From Nymphaea colorata (lineage: Eukaryota > Streptophyta > Magnoliopsida > Nymphaeales > Nymphaeaceae), in contig NW_022204507.1 of NCBI RefSeq assembly GCF_008831285.2, positions 496,001 to 560,000 on the forward strand: a DNA stretch of 64,000 bases, written 5' to 3'. Positions 13,260-24,973 of the stretch are shown in pieces; the first letter of the stretch is position 1, and the number at the start of each line of letters is the position of its first letter. The notes beneath the pieces are model-generated. The model was not told the origin of the DNA. It made no database searches and worked only from the letters and a program-made list of their open reading frames with translations. Position numbers and translations under genes: made by a program.

Positions 13260-13576
13260 ACACGTGTAATACATGTGTACATGTAATATACAAACGTAAT
13301 ACATGTGTATATTACATATATTTGTACATGTGTATATATATATATATATAGTGCATACTGCATAGTACATATATGTCATATGTATGCATACTATATACTA
13401 TATTATATGTGTGTATATGTGTGTACATACATAGTATGTAATACATATGTATATATATAGTATATGGTACATATATTTGTACATATATATATGTATACAT
13501 ATATAGTATATAACACATATACGCAATATAACATATATATATATATTACTTATTTATTTATTATATATATGTAATA
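13260..13576. repeat. Degenerate alternating purine-pyrimidine (TA/TG) tract
   Basis: About 300 bp built from irregular TATA, CATA and TGTA units with several short palindromes such as ACATGTGTAT. It ends exactly where the second copy of the segmental duplication begins (13577), so it may mark the breakpoint. Confidence 0.8.
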
Positions 13577-14729
13577 CAGAAGATAAATCTGCAAATAATA
13601 GCATATCAGTACGAGACAGCAGGAAAAAGAACTATTCAAAATCAAAGACAATGAGCAGCTGCAGGACATTTTCATGAATTACACTGTCAAGGAAAACGGG
13701 GAAAAATGGTTCTACAACCAACAATATGGAAAAACTTAACCACCTGAAACAAACTTTTTAGCTAACACACAGTCATAAGACCCCAAACTATTAAGCTTAT
13801 GAATTTGACGGTATCCAAGAACCAGAAACACCCTATTCTCCTAAATCACAATTCACCTACAGAAGTTTTGACTTTGCACACCTTGACTAACTGCATAACA
13901 TTAATCAATAAAATCTAAAAAATGCATGGATACAAAAGAATCATCAATAAAGGAAATTAACAAATTTCAAGCAAAAACCGAGCTGTACGAAACATATTGA
14001 GGTATATACAGCACTATCTGTAAAGAACTGCATCCATGTAGTCTAAGAATCTCCAAAACCTAACGAAAGCTCAGCAGCTGATGTTCCCTTCAAAGTCAAA
14101 AAAGGTTTCAAGTACATATCCAACAAAATTTCAGCGAACTTAAGGCACAACGCCATCTCCACACTTAGGCAACCCAAGCTAGGGCTTTAAAAACATAATA
14201 CATGTGTACAGACACTACAAAATTTGCTACACCACATGCTATCATGAATCATACCTCAATGTAGCATGGCCAAGCCCTTAGCACCAGGCCATGCCAACCT
14301 GCTAAGTCGCTAACTTGCTATCGAATGGCCATTCCATCATTGGCCCAATTCAACATCTGATGTCCACCCCATTATTCCAAGTCTTTGCCAACTGCTTTCA
14401 TGCTTGGCCTTCTCACAGGTGTTGCGGGTGCTACATTCTCAAGTGCCTCAATGTATGTGACTAGAGAACTAGACGGAGCCGAGGCAATGAGTAGACCCTA
14501 GAGCTTAAGCATGCCTAGGCTGGACTAAGCGCTCTAAATGAAAATAAAAAATAAAAAATAAAAATGTAAAAGCTAATAAAATGCAACCAAAATATTATTA
14601 TATACAGTCACATATATAAACATATACATGATTATATACAGTCACAAAAAGAATGACAAAATAATACAAAACTAAAGATCGTTAAATAATACAAAATTTA
14701 TTCATATGAATACACATACAATAACATCA

Positions 14730-14779
<50 letters not shown>

Positions 14780-14803
14780 GTTGGTCCACCAAAGCGATTG
14801 TGA
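13577..14803. repeat. Segmental duplication, block 1, second copy
   Basis: Matches 5126-6353 with scattered substitutions, a small insertion near 14500-14530 and a shorter (TC)n tract. It starts right after the callose synthase exon boundary region, so it carries no exon. Confidence 0.9.
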
Positions 14804-14848
14804 TTCCACAAAAGCTCTCATGAATAAAGAGGGTTAAAAAAAATTTCC

Positions 14849-15287
14849 AGCAAGCACATAGATGTGCACTTTCTCATGAGCATCCCCCTCTTATATGTGC
14901 TCCTGCATGTCTCCACAAAAAAGAACATGATGCACGAAGTCTATAGAACACTTCAAAAATATTAAAACATACAACAGGCAAAGAATTTAAAAGGCATGCT
15001 TAGAGAACTGAAAACTACCACAAAAACATGCAATAAGTAACCAAAAAAACTAAAAACAGTACTGAGTTGGTTCAGTCTATGGGTTGTAGAATGTAAATGC
15101 ACATTCCGAGGGTGTGTTTGCATGGTCGAGCATAATATCCGCAATATATATATATTTCATTTCCACTTTGACTTAATTTAGCAAAATATGTAAAAGATGA
15201 ACAAGTTATAAAACAAAAAAATGTATATTTAGAAGAAAAATTGAGAAATATGTATTAAAAGATTTTGTTTGGTTACTCACTAAGTAG
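14849..15287. repeat. Segmental duplication, block 2, second copy
   Basis: Matches 10482-10918. It follows block 1 after only about 45 bp, whereas the blocks are 4.1 kb apart in the original locus. The callose synthase exons between them are therefore missing from this copy. Confidence 0.9.
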
Positions 15288-16640
15288 AGATTTGCACCCG
15301 CACCTATGTCAACATGGGTACGGATGTCATTTTGAAGCACTCGTGTGTTATAGTTGACAACAACTTGACCCGCTTTAGCAAAATCCCTCCTCCCCGAGCA
15401 CCCAGGCGATTCCACCCTATGCTTTTTAGAAGGTAAGACTGAAAAGATAAAACTAAAAATAAACACATGAAGTTACCTTGCATCTTCAATAGGCTGACCA
15501 TATATGCAGTGGTATAAGCCGAGATAGTAGCTTTTCGTGTGAACAACAAGCAATGTCCTAAAACTATAAGAACGTTTGGCACCATGAATCTACTATGGCT
15601 ATTCCTAATCCTCTCTGAACTTGTTGATTCACTTTTAGGACTTCTATGGATAGCACCTGTGGATTTTAAAAACAACCCCACTTATATGTGGTTGAAATTA
15701 GTCCAATTGCAGGAATTAAGAAGCTACATTCACATAAATACATTTTCAAAATAAATGATAAAACACATAGTGGAGGAAAACACATGGAGTGAAAGCAAGC
15801 ATGTTATAAGTTCAAGTAATCACTAAGAAGTAAAATTTTGTATTTGGCCCCACATAAATAGCTCTATCGTGCAAAGACTGTTATTCTGTGCTTCATTCCG
15901 ATCAACCCAAATAAAATAATAAAAAAAAGGAAAAGAAAAAGACCCAGAAGACTGCTCACAATAAGCACGAGTGTTAACATTCCAACTAAACAAATAGACT
16001 CGGATGAAACACATCCATAAGCATTCAAATAAATCTGAAAGAAAAACTACCCAAAAATACTTAAGTTTCTACAGACATGATCGAAAAAAAATATGAACCA
16101 AAGCCACAGAAAGATTACAGGCCCAAAAGGTTGCTCAACTGCTCAAGAAATCCATCTGTTTACTACTTCAACGGACTCAAACATCCACAGAACGACACTC
16201 TCACATATCCACGGGATAACTCAACTACGAACGCCAATTCAAATAGCTTTGTGAAAATCGTGAAAATTCTATGGTGTCTGGAGCACACACTAGTAAGAGA
16301 ATCAATCCAATGTTTCAAACCATCAAACCAAGCATTAGTTAAGCAAACATTCAACCCAAGTTCACATAACTAACCATTGTCACATTTGACACATATAACA
16401 ACAAGGGTCGATGATAAAAGACAACCCAAACACATGCAGCCATACCGGTCTGTCGACGCATGAAACTAGACATCGATTTTACCTCACTAAACTAAATAAA
16501 CAAACACTGGAAAAACGAAAAATAAACAAAGTCGTTCCCAAGTAATAAATGAAATAGCCAATTAATCAAACGCAGAACCCACAGAAAGTAAAAGGAAACC
16601 AGTTGAAAGTCCAATAAAGAACGTGCTGGATTCGACTTAC
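15288..16640. other. No gene recognised; possible decayed exon near 15478-15670
   Basis: The minus strand from about 15670 to 15478 is open between an AG acceptor-like and a GT donor-like site, but two alternative frames are equally plausible and neither resembles a family I know. The rest of the interval is stop-rich. No further RPN3 exons were found here, although intact RPN3 genes would continue in this direction. Confidence 0.4.
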
Positions 16641-16831
16641 TTTCGCAAGGTAGGAACACAACCGAACCAAGACGTCCGACCCAGACACTAATATGTGGTG
16701 AAGGAACGCCGAGAGGACTGGCGCAGTGAGCTTGTGGCGCAGCGCGATCGTGTGGCAGACGGCACGAACGATCCGACGTACCTCCTTCGTGTACGCCCCC
16801 GTGTCGATCAAGGTCCCGATCTCTTTCAGAT
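16641..16831 (-). pseudogene. Orphan exon of 26S proteasome regulatory subunit RPN3 (PSMD3 family)
   Basis: This minus-strand exon encodes LKEIGTLIDTG, KEVRRIVRAV, TIALRHKLTAPVLSAFL and a final SYLAK before a consensus GTAAGT donor. It corresponds to the conserved N-terminal segment of RPN3, a non-ATPase lid subunit of the 26S proteasome. The conserved pattern is TGAY/S-x-x-EVRRI-x-RAV followed by the basic TIALR-K stretch. In the RPN3 proteins I know, this segment follows a short acidic N-terminus on the same exon. Here the in-frame upstream codon is a stop, and the acidic leader and ATG are absent. The exon may start at an AG at 16832-16833. The remaining roughly 400 residues, including the PCI domain, were not found downstream. 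It is therefore best read as a truncated, probably non-functional fragment. Confidence 0.75.
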
Positions 16832-18519
16832 CTTTTCACCCAGGAAAACAAGAAACAGGGCATCAAAACCAGATCGATACCCTAGAAAGAAGCAAAGAAA
16901 TGGGGATTTAGGGGATGATTACGCTGAAGAATGGGATAAGTGAACGAGGATTGAGAGAGAGGCGGGGTAGCCTGCGTCGTCTTCTCCTGGTTTCGCCCTG
17001 CGAATAAGCTCAGAGAGAAGGGGGAAAATGAGTAAAGGCCCGGTCTCCCTTTTCCCTTTGTCTTTTGAAACGGCTCTAAGACTCGGGCAATAATCGAATC
17101 GGGAAGCGAGTATCTCGGCTTCTAAAACGATCATCCAGCGGAAACCGGTTTGAGTCTAGGACTACCGGATCGTACGTAATCAGATTTGGAATTAACAGTT
17201 CAAGATCCAAATAATCCGTGTTATATTTTTCTATGTGATGGTTTCAGCATAAGTACTTATCTTTTCTATTTGAATGCAAAGCTATAACAGGATATGAAGC
17301 TGAGAAATTGATTGGGTTGGATATCAAATCCAAACTTTAGTTGTAGGCAGGCTTGCTTCGAAGGGCTTGTTTGATGGGAATCGATTAAGTTGGAATGACA
17401 ATCCAAGCATCGTCTTGCTGGTGCGATCATGGATTCACGTCCACCTCAAACAAACATAGTGTATATGACAATGGATGAATGGCTTGAGACTTGATATCCA
17501 TGGTAATTGACTGTCTTTAACTATTCATTCGTGGATCAATTGGCCAAGCAAACGAACACCCAGATAACTTGTTTGAAATGGGCCCCGTCACATAAATGTA
17601 AGACACCAAACAAACGTGTGACTATTTTAGTCAGTACTTTTTGGACTCACCCGAAAATATTAATTTTGTCCGAAGGTGAAACGAGTACGACCTGATCTTC
17701 AATTGTCTCATAACACCTACATCTCAACATTCAAATATGCAATTTGATATACTTCAGCGGCGAAGAAAATGGTTTGAGATGACCGCTTCTTTTTTTTCCT
17801 TTCCCCATTCAAACATCGCAGAGGATAAAAGTTTCAGTTTCTTTCTGTTACATACGAATACGAAAGATTACTGTGCATGACTAGCGGGTTTCTGATCATA
17901 GTGACAGTGACAAAAGATGAACTCTTTTTAAGGAGCGAATTAGCTCATCCTTCATATTTGCCCTTTAAAAAGAACAAGTCATCATTCTGTCAATTTCACA
18001 ACGTTAGCAGTTTGCTTAAAGCAGCTTTGCAACTTTTTTGAAAGTCGTTTAGTAAATGATCTTAACAATCCCAACAAGTCTTTCAATCTCTCTTCATCGA
18101 CATTTTCTGAGGTATTGTGAACACAAAAGTTTCAGCCTTTATCGCATATATCTAGCATAATTAGATTCAAGCTGCTCACAAGGTGAGATGGCTATGGAAA
18201 AAACATAGGTTTTTGCACCCTGGAAGTATGAGGTCCAACACCACAACGAAGTTAATTAAGCTCTTCATGGTATTCAATCACCTGCTTGTAAACACCGTCA
18301 ACATATTCTTAAAAACATTAAATATTTTATTTTTATTGTTTGAAAACGACATGTGCAAAAACTTGGAGTATGAAGCAGTTGTTCTATATTATGAAAGAGT
18401 GAAAGAGAGATCTAGAGAGAGAGATTCTGCATAGCAGAACACATGCATTACAAATACCGCCATTGCCAAGCTAACACAGTCGCATAATACTCCAAACGCT
18501 GCAACCCAATTGACTGAAA
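16832..18519. other. No gene recognised
   Basis: The 16850-17150 part is GC-richer and could be old 5' flank of the RPN3 fragment. The rest is AT-rich with no recognisable coding or repeat structure beyond a short GA-rich stretch near 18397-18425. Confidence 0.45.
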
Positions 18520-20998
18520 TCATCCTTGAACCTTCCCACAGTCAAACATGGAGGTCTGCGTTGTGACCCAAGAAAGCATCCCAACCAGCAACCTATTCCT
18601 CAAGAAGTTGATCGTCGTGCCACCACTCTGCTGCGGCTTCCCCACCCAGTAGGTCGTCAAAATGAGCCTGAACCATTTTCCCCTCCTTTGCTTCACATAC
18701 TTCTCCAGTCCTTTCACTCTTTGGTCTCTTTGTTCTTCACTCCCCTTGATCCCCAGGAGGGCTTCTCCCAAGCACCTGACAAGCACAACAGCATTCGCCC
18801 AGACCAATGTCAGGAGTCATTGGGTGCATGGCATCCCCAATCACAGTCACCTTTCCCTTGGAGCGCTCATGACCCTAGAGCTTCGTCCATGGCGACTTGT
18901 ACCTCAGAGGTGAACACATTATGGAGTTTAGGTCGGTGTGTTCTACGATACTCACTGCTTCCAGTATTGCATTATTGTATAGGATTGACAAAATAAGAAC
19001 CACCAATCTTCCATATTGTGATCAAACTAAATTTTGGTTAGATAGTCTCTAATATGTAAACAATTCGTTGTTAATAAGACCATTTATGTGTGTTTATCTA
19101 AGCGTTATGGGAAAGTTAGGGGGGGCATCTGATCTCCTTGGCTTATACATGGCTTGGTGACTAGATCAAGCTCATATTACTCTAATCAATTCATGTTTCA
19201 ATAAATTAAAAGACAAATAGGTTGTGTGGTCGTGGTTCTTATACCTTGAGGGCTAAAAGAAAGTGTACAGAACCAATAGATCATTCTCTCATCACAAGGC
19301 AAGATCCCAAAACGAGAGCCATTGCCAAGAACTGAGCAAACCGCGGTTCAAGCCCATGGCCTTCAGGCTAATGTGCGACAGTGTGAGACCTATTATGGAT
19401 GAGCTTCATGTGAAGACAAGCCCGGGATGCCCCAGCCGCTTGGCAACAGCAGAGTTCACACCATCACAACCTATCAGCACCTGAAAGTTTACAAAGAACA
19501 TCCCATTAGACGACGTTCGGAGAGAGTCATGGATATCCAGCTGAATCGGGCAAGAACCGGTTTGTATCCAGATTCAGAAGGGCAAGACCTTTAAATCTAG
19601 ATAATATATGTTTGGTTGATATCTAAGCAGCGTGTAGTCTTATGACTCTTTAAACATCTGAAGCAATGAAAAGATATACCTTAGCTCCAATAAGTGCTCC
19701 ATCAGCCACATGGATCGGACATGACTTCCCATCTTGTTCTATGGATACCACCTTGGATCCAAACCTGATGGTCCCATCCGGCAGCTGCTTCCATAGAGTC
19801 TCCACCAGCATCTGTCAGCTTACACACCCCACTTCAACGTCATTACTGCAAAAAAGGTTGTCCCCTCGGTTATTTATTAAACCCATGTTTTCTTTGGGCC
19901 GCCCAAGTTAGGCTGCTTTATTTTCATCCGGATGTACCAATATAATTGATGCTCACTCGTTTTTTCACATAATAATTTCGTATGAAGAATTCCATTTGTG
20001 ACATCTAGAACATGACGATCAGGAAAGCTGTTTCGGCCTTCCGGCCACGAAATTTCTTTCAAATAATTTCCATTATGCATTGTGCTTCAAATGTCCAAAA
20101 GTTGATAAAATAGTCACAAAAAGAACACGTCTAAATTGAATTGTATTAGTTTGTAGCAAAATCCAATTTGACTACAAACTTTTCATGATTTTTGGGGTTA
20201 TTTTGAGCAAACCCATATATATATATTATAGGCAAAATAGATTTTCACTTCTACAATCCTCGACAACTGTAGCTGCATTATGTAGCTAACAATGGGTTAA
20301 CCCACACTCATGGTTAATAAAAGCCATATTTACCCAAAAAGAGTTAGAGAAGAAGAAAGAAAGGAGAGGCGGATATGAGGGAGGCCTAGTGGGTTTGACC
20401 TGGTATAACCATGGTGGCCTTCCCATAGGTTTATACCCAACATTTTCTTACCTTTCTCCAGACCTGGTGAAGGGTAAGTCTGTTACAGTTTCTCCAGTGA
20501 CATTGGAAGTGACCGTCAACCTGCACAAAGTTATCCAACTTATGAACTTAGGAAACAAACAACATATTTTATGTAATCCAATGTCTGTGGAGAATTAAAG
20601 TTTTCGTCAGAATATCTTTAAATACTTATAGCAAATAGTAGTAACAAATTACACTATAGCTCCAACATCATTAGTGTCATTAGATTCTAAACATCGTCTG
20701 TTTTCTCATAACTGAGACTTGAATAAGTGTTCTTGGATATATACGGACCAAAATATTAAGATTAGTTCCAAAGTAGAGAAAAGAAGATTAAGAAGGAACA
20801 AGTGTAGCACCTGCGAAGTTGGGTGTGGTGTTGTCTAAGTAGATCCCCAACACCGAAAGCGTCCATGGCTTTCGAGGCATTGCTCCACTGTGTGAGAGCA
20901 AACCCACTGTCTCTCAGGCTATCGGCCGACTCCAGACCAAGCTTCTCAATCCAAGTCTGGATAGCATAGGTACCATATTCAAATAAAGCTATGTGTAT

Positions 20999-21080
<82 letters not shown>

Positions 21081-21261
21081 CGAGAGAGATTTTAGACTTG
21101 TGAAGGCCTAGGGCTGTTGCAACACCTCCAATCCCAGAACCAACAATCACCAAAATCCTCAGAGAACTCCAGAAGGAGAAAGGGAGAGAGAGAGTGAGAA
21201 GGAATGAATCTCGATAGAGAAAGTGAGAGAGATACAGGGAAAGTGTCATCTCAAACGCCAT
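18520..21261 (-). pseudogene. FAD-dependent monooxygenase (MO1/zeaxanthin-epoxidase-like) pseudogene
   Basis: Six exon remnants in correct order on the minus strand match plant FAD-binding aromatic-hydroxylase-type monooxygenases. Exon 1 (ending near 21090) has the dinucleotide-binding motif IVGSGIGGVATALGLH. Exon 2 (20811-20956) has DSLRDSGFALTQWSNA. Exon 3 is 20452-20520. Exon 4 (19678-19845) has LPDGTIRFGSKVVSIEQDG. Exon 5 (about 19258-19480) has VLIGCDGVNSAVAKRLG and later GILPCDERMIYWF. The last exon (about 18520-18925) has VTVIGDAMHPMTPDIG, the second FAD-binding motif, then LVRCLGEALLGIKG to the stop. Lesions include a one-base loss in exon 2 near 20935, a TGA at 19815-19817, at least two frame changes in exon 5, a TAG at 18875-18877 in place of a usual Trp, and a deletion with frameshift near 18800-18812. 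That deletion removes the QGG-containing turn after DIG. It cannot make a functional enzyme. Exon 1 carries an extra N-terminal leader that may be artefactual. Confidence 0.9.
20999..21076. repeat. Compound (CA)n(TA)n(GA)n microsatellite
   Basis: About 10 CA, 17 TA and 11 GA units in series. It lies in intron 1 of the monooxygenase pseudogene, close to the weak exon 1 donor. Confidence 0.95.
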
Positions 21262-23103
21262 TTTATTTCAGGAGAAGCAAAGTTGCAACGAATCTTCTCA
21301 GAGGATGCACAACACTGCATCAGAAGAAAATTGTTTTCACCGATGGTCAGTGTTAGTGCCATGGCAGGCCAAAGCTGACCCCGTCAAGACCATGTAGGGG
21401 ATGGTGTTAAATTGTCTGATTATTTAGGAGGCCTTTTGGCTACAACAATGTTTGTTATTGAATATTCTTCAATCTTTAAAGCAGATTCATAAAATAACAA
21501 GAAAATGTTAACATCGTCAAGCAGCCCCTTATGCTCCATAGAGAGAGACAACTCAAATAATTCAACTCTAAGCTTAACACCCAATTCTATAGTAGAGAAT
21601 TTGAATCCGTATTCTAAGACTTGGACAGCCATAATTTGTTTACTTACCTATGGTTTCAAAGGAGTTTAACTTTCAGCAAAGAAAACCCACCCCGTGTGGA
21701 CCCACTTATATAAATTTCCACTTTTTGTGTGGACTCAGCCATTTAGGATAAGATTTACCCATGAAAATATCCATCGAACCACAAACTACATGACATTCAG
21801 TACTCGTTTTTAGGGAGTGATTGATTATTCTAACCAACTGCAATTAGAGAATCAGAGATTTGATTTCCTCGTCATCTTTTGAATCCATGGATTGAGGATC
21901 TAAAATCTTGAGTCTAAGATCCCAAAATGACATATCACTCTTTGTCGTAATCGAACGGCTGATCTGGAACACCTCCTTTCTTGGCCATTGGTATCGTGCA
22001 ACCATGAGAATGGTACCCATATAACATAGACAAAATAAGTTCCCGAGATTTCATCTTGCTCTTAACTCCTAGTCAATGAGCAGAGATTCATTTTATTTTG
22101 GGTCTTTTTTTTAGATCAAACCTTTCAATATCTGGGTTGTAAAAGATTGGTGATTCACAAATATATAAAAAGTTTGATATCTGAAAAAAGAAAAAGTCAC
22201 ACTCTCACATCATCAGGGAAAGACTTCCCAAGTTTAACTCTACCAAAATAAACCGCGTTAAAATAGTAACACAAATCTTCAGATTATACTCAACTTGCAA
22301 CTTTGATTTTTCCCTTACTAAAAACAAATTGCATATGTGTGTGACAAAAAAATCAAAAAGTCGTCGTAAGCACTTTTTTGAGGTACAAAGATTTAAAAGC
22401 TGAAGAGCTGCAATTTGATGAGGCCTGGTGTCTTGACATGTAACTCAAGCTTACATGTGACAAATGATATTTAAGTCACTTGTATTAAATGGTCAGGCTG
22501 GCAAGAAGTACTAGATTTTAATTGAGAAAGCGTTACTGAGCTAAAAGAGTGGGGAGCCCTATATATAGAAAACTTGTCAGTTTGTTGTGAAAAAAGTTCC
22601 GTGAAGTTTCATTCAAGAACCACCAATAAATGTTGATCCCCTTTGAAAACAGATTTGCCTTTCTGACCATCGACTTAAAAAAGCGATCACATAAAAATTT
22701 CATGATCGTGTAGCCTCGCTTTTCACAATGAAAATTTTATATAACAAAATCGACTTTATTTTTGGTTTGCACAATTCGAGAATACATAAACTTCAGAAAA
22801 AAAATCAGCCACAAGCTAACAAGATTGAGAAAACATGGAAGATTTCATATGGTAAAAAAAATGAATAAAAGAATGTGCTGCTCCGTCAGTTAATTGCACA
22901 ATAGGTTACATAAATAAGGTCAATTTCTCTGAAACTAAATACCTACAAGACATAAAGCCACGCAAGAAAACCGGCCATCCTTCAGAATAAAAATACAAAT
23001 TTCGGGTTAAGAATTAAAAAAGACTAACAACAAACATGAACTTGGGATCATGCATCGAGGAAAAGCATAAAGTATTTTTAATTACTCAAAGATGATCAAC
23101 CAG
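21262..23103. other. No gene recognised
   Basis: AT-rich, stop-rich sequence on both strands, with no transposon ends or long repeats that I can see. Possibly old promoter or intergenic sequence of the monooxygenase locus. Confidence 0.5.
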
Positions 23104-23702
23104 CTATGCAGCTACAGTGCCAACAGCTACATTAACTGAACCATGAGATCCACGACCCCTTCCACATCCACGTCCCCTGCCACGACCGTGCCCTGCAATA
23201 GTGTGAAACAAGCCAGGCAGTGTAAATTACAAAAAGCACTTTTGGAGCAAGACTATTTTGAAGTTAGCAGGATGCACCTGCACCACCCCTACCATAGACG
23301 GGTGCTTCATCATTAAGCATTGGTTTCATGATGGGTATCAGCTGGGCCACCATAGCTTCTCCCACGTCCACAGTAGCCACCACGCCCATGACCGTGGTTG
23401 TATCCTCGGCCTCTGTCCCAGCCACCATTCACATGTTCACCGCCAGCATCACCATTTCCTGCAACCCATTCAATAATCAGAGACAGCATACCAATAAAAC
23501 ACTACAGACTTGAGAAAATTAAAGGGACTGCCTTTACCTCTCCCTCACCCCCGTCCACGAGAACCATGACCTCTACCACCTCCACCTGGAGAGGCCTCTG
23601 AAAATATGAAGCCTGTAGAGACTTCTATTTAACTAGTGTTCGAAGCACACAAGATAGTTTATACCTCCTCCATAATCAAAGTCATTCAATGGCTTGACTG
23701 AT
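23104..23702 (-). pseudogene. RGG/GR-rich C-terminal region of an RNA-binding-type protein (Alba-like candidate), broken
   Basis: Four minus-strand exons with AG/GT borders and matching phases are visible: 23665-23702 (SVKPLNDFDYGG), 23538-23597 (EASPGGGGRGHGSRGRG), 23278-23458 (GGWDRGRGYNHGHGRGGY, later DEAPVYGRGG) and 23104-23192 (GHGRGRGRGCGRGRG then SVNVAVGTVAA and a stop). The arginine-glycine repeats are typical of RNA-binding tails. The tail, with a DEAPVYGRG-like motif before the final RG run, recalls plant Alba-domain proteins, but the Alba domain itself is not visible, so this is a guess. Lesions are a TGA for Gly at 23545-23547 and a frame change near 23305-23315 inside the third exon. 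The 5' exons are not recognised and may lie beyond the assembly gap at 24284. Confidence 0.55.
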
Positions 23703-24283
23703 CTGCAGGTAAAGGTGGTTGGTATTTGCATAAGAACATAAATGTATTGTGAATTCAAGGAGCAAATAATAATCAAAGCCATTCAAACATCTGTTCGTTT
23801 GCCTACTTAATAAATGAAGAAATCCCAAGTATATCTGACAAAGAAAGTTCTTCACATCCATATTCCTGGCATGAACTTAATGCACCATCTTCAGGATGGA
23901 AGTCAATTGCAGAGTATTGCATTTAGACAATCACAAGCATGGGGATAACAACATCCACGACCACGACGACCAAACCAGAGCAAGAATAGCACACCGTTAA
24001 ATCATGATCTCAAAACAAAGTATAGGCGCATAACCAAATATTGATATAAAAGAAGTGCCACATAGTAATTTTCAAGCATGGCTAACTAAAGTAAACCACA
24101 CCATGTGTACAGGTCAGCTTACTATTACCGAGTGGTTGGTGTAGTAGAATAGGCTTCGACTGTTGATGGACCGTGGCACCTCCAATGCATGGGCCTAAGA
24201 ATCATGTGTGCCAGCTGAAGCATGCACAGTTCCAAAAGGTTTGTAGGAATAGTAATTGCCCGTAATAACCAACCATGCGAATG
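23703..24283. other. No gene recognised, up to the assembly gap
   Basis: The minus strand from 24283 to 24125 is open and ends in a GT donor-like site, so it could be an upstream exon of the RGG pseudogene. The translation is not distinctive. Confidence 0.35.
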
Positions 24284-24383
24284 NNNNNNNNNNNNNNNNN
24301 NNNNNNNNNNNNNNNNNNNNNNNNNNNNNNNNNNNNNNNNNNNNNNNNNNNNNNNNNNNNNNNNNNNNNNNNNNNNNNNNNNN
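24284..24383. other. Assembly gap, 100 Ns
   Basis: Exactly 100 N bases, the conventional placeholder for a gap of unknown size. Linkage across it is not proven by this sequence. Confidence 1.
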
Positions 24384-24477
24384 ATATAAATCCAATAAGT
24401 TAAAATCACATGTTAGATGATTGAAAATAGAGTATAGTTGAGTAAAACAATGATTGGTATTAAATTTGGAATAAATG

Positions 24478-24968
24478 ATTACCCAAGAAAAGTAATAAAA
24501 TAGGGAGACAGATATACTATGGGTGTTGACATTAGGAAATTATTTGGCTAAATGTAAATGATGGAAAAAGAATGCATGACCTTAGTCAAGCAAAGTTTGG
24601 TAATGAGCCAATAGATGACTATCATGTCAAGAATAGGAGGTCAGACAAATTAATAAATAGGTAATTGACAATATTTGAAAAATGTAAGTTTGGAAGCAAT
24701 TCTAAAAAAAAATGGGCTTGTAAACGAATAATTGATACCCAATGAAATTATGGAAGTAGTAAAATGAGAAGAAAGACACCCTATGGTATTGAGGATAGAA
24801 AATATTTGGCTAGATATAAGCGAGGGAAAAGAATGCACGACCTAAGTCAAGCAAGGTTGGTAATTTAAGCCATAGGTGGCTATCAAATTTAATAAAAGGT
24901 TTTACAAATGAATAAATGAGAGATTGACAAGATATGAAAAAATGTAGATCTTGAAGTAATTCTAAAAA
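24478..24968. repeat. Imperfect direct duplication, about 261-bp period
   Basis: The segment around 24478-24710 recurs around 24735-24968. For example GGAAAAAGAATGCATGACCT at 24564 recurs as GGGAAAAGAATGCACGACCT at 24825. Both copies end in an A-run and flank the 1-kb dispersed repeat that follows. Confidence 0.8.
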
Positions 24969-24973
24969 AATGA

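Noticed and set aside
15478-15690. Possible exon on the minus strand
   Set aside because: Two frames are equally open between splice-like sites and neither resembles a known protein, so I could not support a gene.
18526-18996. 156-residue plus-strand frame
   Set aside because: It is the antisense shadow of the last exon of the FAD monooxygenase pseudogene, whose minus-strand peptide matches the family.
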